Source of the DNA: Chlamydiota bacterium
Lineage (GTDB): Bacteria > Chlamydiota > Chlamydiia > Chlamydiales > Rhabdochlamydiaceae
Direction of reading: 5' to 3'
Length of the DNA stretch: 15,713 bases
Assembly (NCBI GenBank): GCA_011065235.1
Contig: JAAKFB010000008.1
Location: 1-15,713, forward strand
In this document: piece after piece, positions 15,001-15,713 of the stretch
Numbering within the stretch: position 1 is the first letter of the stretch
How the letters are laid out: every line of letters begins with the position of its first letter
Made by a program: the position numbers and the translations under genes
The notes under the pieces: model-generated
What the model saw: the letters and a program-made list of their open reading frames with translations, nothing else
The model's database searches: none
What the model was told of the DNA's origin: nothing

Positions 15001-15321
15001 ATTTTCGAACAGTGGGGAGAGTATTTCCCCGATGCTTTTGGCGGATTCCCGTTTACCATTTTTTATAAGGTGGGAATTCCCAATGAAACTCACAACGAGT
15101 ATGGACGCGTGATTGCCGAGATGTTTCAAAATCTCAAAACATATGATGAATTGTTGCTCTGCTGTCAATATTTTCTTTATGGATACGATAAAGACTGTTA
15201 TGATCAGATTTTTCATCCGAAGCAGATGGTGTCAAGTTTTGATTTCTTCGGTGAAGAGGTTGAACAGATGTTGAGACAAAATTACCGCAACTATCATACG
15301 AAATATGTTGAATCGTTTTAA
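8711..15321. repeat. 3.3-kb tandem duplication containing the two tpsA genes
   Basis: Bases 8711-12011 and 12021-15321 correspond at a constant offset of 3310 at both ends, so internal indels cancel. Identity begins at TATTTGGCTATTACTTCT and ends at the shared ATGTTGAATCGTTTTAA (11995-12011 and 15305-15321). The recombination joint is therefore visible: the second copy starts with the five codons (MLNRF) that open the downstream tpsB gene, fused to the tpsA signal sequence. Divergence is concentrated in the central third. Confidence 0.9.
11995..15321 (+). CDS. Two-partner-secretion exoprotein (TpsA, filamentous haemagglutinin N-domain), copy 2
   Basis: A 1108-residue tandem paralogue of the preceding gene. 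Apart from a different first dozen residues (MLNRFKIQIIWLL against MMKFIWLL), the signal peptide and secretion domain match copy 1; LLNPNGI is at 99-105. About 195 consecutive residues of the secretion region are identical although the DNA carries several silent changes. From about residue 395 to 810 the copies diverge strongly, with an indel-like replacement at 398-430, while keeping the same beta-helical repeat rhythm. From about 815 on they agree closely again. The C-terminal cysteines are reduced to three (1056, 1057, 1068). The signal peptide reads LLCAK, but position -1 is Leu, so it is not a lipobox. The start overlaps copy 1 by 17 bases, and the end overlaps the TpsB gene by the same 17 bases. 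It presumably shares the downstream transporter with copy 1. Confidence 0.9.
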   Translation: MLNRFKIQIIWLLLLPTLLCAKPKGAKVESGTADIRSMGSAIEVQASERAIIRWDEFSIHAGETMRFIQPSVDSAVLNRVASGMSQIDGLLQANGRVYLLNPNGIVIGKEGVVQTASFIASTLDFDNEDFFKNHELLFKGNSEARIVNLGKIEAIGGDVFLLGRAVVNEGLLKASEGVVGIAAADEILLKPSGLQRLFITPKQEAEKGDGGIENRGSIEALEAELRADGNVYRFAINQSGTIEALGAKEENGRIFLVADGGTAMHSGTLTAKGGTVHLLGDQVGVLEEGKIDVSGDCGGGEVLIGGDFQGKNDQIQNATLNVVMEGAEIYADALENGDGGRVIIWSDETTVMQGAVFARGGKQSGDGGFVEASGRENLSLSGHVNTMAPFGRTGELLLDPSDIRISTDASTGVNFVPPNFFATQASGNINDVTLVAFLNSTNVTITTTSSFTAVGNVTFEANIGWASNNDLTVLADNDIIVNSTITISNGAGGSVIFDASGGGIAMTGSITLDGGRASLTARDGDIFFGTLAAAPSEILTTTGNVTFDASGDIEIFANGGADVLVETTTGGITMTCGGDLTLTGAPVGTGFAHISTGDGTNSFNIGGDLTLQGGAGTDSFAQIGATAPNFSNMTLSVGRDVQVLGGTGSGSFALVGGDRGSAGGLVGIVGGITFSGIGRDLQIIAGSGTDTFAQIGHVNGGATSGFVVQGEVSLNRIAGDILIQADASTAMIGHGNTITPGGDSYQGTISINLAGDTQVLSSDDAAAGVGFLSGGTGISATSSEVGISVRSLTLTANDGTDAFVGFYSSDPTPDNTVTISQVNIQTRDNLILNPGLIESFTVDGSAAIGAFTETGTATAANVNIQSGNFFLNGSSGATGSFSRVLGNDVSILSSGMSVGQKGSNPRSAEIFGSNTVLAIADLDITLNSDSFVHTTSGDLILVVDNGDPDSPDIGDGQFVINSGAELTSGGALRIFTAKRSQNTISALLNGAPFIPGQFLLNSIFEQWGEYFPDAFGGFPFTIFYKVGIPNETHNEYGRVIAEMFQNLKTYDELLLCCQYFLYGYDKDCYDQIFHPKQMVSSFDFFGEEVEQMLRQNYRNYHTKYVESF

Positions 15322-15713
15322 TCCAATTGTCTTTTTGATCCTGATGATGGGTTCATTATTATTTTGTGATGAAGAACCGACTCGCTATTCGAAGCAGCCG
15401 ATTATTGAAGAGCTGCGTGGAATTTTGCTCATTCCCAATCAAGATTATGTGGACTACACCGATACACGATGCGTATATGGGCTAGAAGTGCACGATCTAT
15501 GCGTTCCCGATGGCGTTTGCTGTTTGGCCGATGTTTTAGAGCCGATCTTCTTGGGTGAGTCACTCACAAGAGATCTCTTAGAAGAAATCAAGAAACAAAT
15601 TGTGATCTATTACCAAGCGCATAACCACCCAGTCGTTTATGTCTATGTTCCCGAGCAGGAAGTCTCCTGCGGGGTATTGCAAATTGTGGTCTTGGAAGGA
15701 TGTGTTGGGCAGA
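15305..15713 (+). CDS. TpsB-type outer-membrane transporter (ShlB/FhaC/HecB family), N-terminal part
   Basis: Only the first 136 residues are inside the window; the gene continues past its end. A hydrophobic signal (residues 7-20, IVFLILMMGSLL) precedes a linker and then a POTRA_2-like domain: LADVLEPIFLGESLTRDLLEEIKKQIVIYYQ (74-104), a PV-x-V-Y-V-PEQEV strand (109-120) and GVLQIVVLEGCVG (123-135), the order found in FhaC and ShlB. TpsB proteins are Omp85-superfamily pores that bind the TPS domain by their POTRA modules and export TpsA, so this is the expected partner of both upstream exoproteins. Seven cysteines in 136 residues (21, 56, 66, 72, 73, 122, 133) are unusual for the family. The start at 15305 lacks a Shine-Dalgarno and lies within the last 17 bases of copy 2, implying translational coupling; the in-frame ATGs at 15344 and 15347 would cut the signal peptide. 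Confidence 0.85.
   Translation, partial: MLNRFNPIVFLILMMGSLLFCDEEPTRYSKQPIIEELRGILLIPNQDYVDYTDTRCVYGLEVHDLCVPDGVCCLADVLEPIFLGESLTRDLLEEIKKQIVIYYQAHNHPVVYVYVPEQEVSCGVLQIVVLEGCVGQ

Noticed and set aside
1..15713. tRNA, rRNA, CRISPR array, phage or plasmid origin
   Set aside because: I found no cloverleaf-like conserved arms, no regularly spaced repeats and no integrase or replication gene on either strand.

Overview
The window looks like a chromosomal segment of an environmental, amoeba-associated member of the Chlamydiota (Simkania/Waddlia/Parachlamydia-like). This is inference. It rests on a candidate inclusion-membrane (Inc-type) protein with a bilobed hydrophobic domain and coiled coil, cysteine-rich secreted and outer-membrane proteins, a short-form AMP nucleosidase, and housekeeping genes of intermediate base composition. 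No rRNA or other decisive marker gene is present.

Layout. (1) Bases 1-300 hold the 3' end of a metallophosphoesterase. (2) Bases 365-1504 encode an AAA+ ATPase with a C-terminal DUF4143 domain; it converges on and overlaps htpG (Hsp90) by 15 bases. (3) htpG (minus) and nadE (plus, glutamine-dependent NAD+ synthetase) are divergent. (4) Directly after the nadE stop lies a 160-bp terminal-inverted-repeat element (MITE-like), abutting a second 166-bp segment bounded by 20-bp perfect inverted repeats. The inner end of that segment forms the last codons of epmA. This is the only gene-poor stretch. (5) efp-epmA (minus) encode elongation factor P and its (R)-beta-lysine ligase; EF-P has the target lysine at position 34. 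(6) A 351-residue membrane coiled-coil protein with 14-residue tandem repeats follows, transcribed divergently from amn. (7) From 7912 to the end, amn, two tandem two-partner-secretion exoproteins (tpsA1, tpsA2) and the start of a TpsB/FhaC-type transporter overlap one another by 4, 17 and 17 bases and read as one transcription unit.

The most interesting part is the TPS locus: a 3.3-kb tandem duplication. The secretion domains of the two copies stay almost identical in protein although silent substitutions have accumulated, the central beta-helical passenger has diverged, and the C-terminal third is conserved again with clustered cysteines. The partner transporter is also cysteine-rich at its N terminus, which suggests a disulfide-based display system. 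A second theme is start-site architecture: the three genes whose chosen start lacks a clear Shine-Dalgarno and which are not in tight operons each have a promoter -10 box only 7-9 bases before ATG, suggesting leaderless mRNAs. The other promoter- or leader-bearing genes have Shine-Dalgarno sequences.
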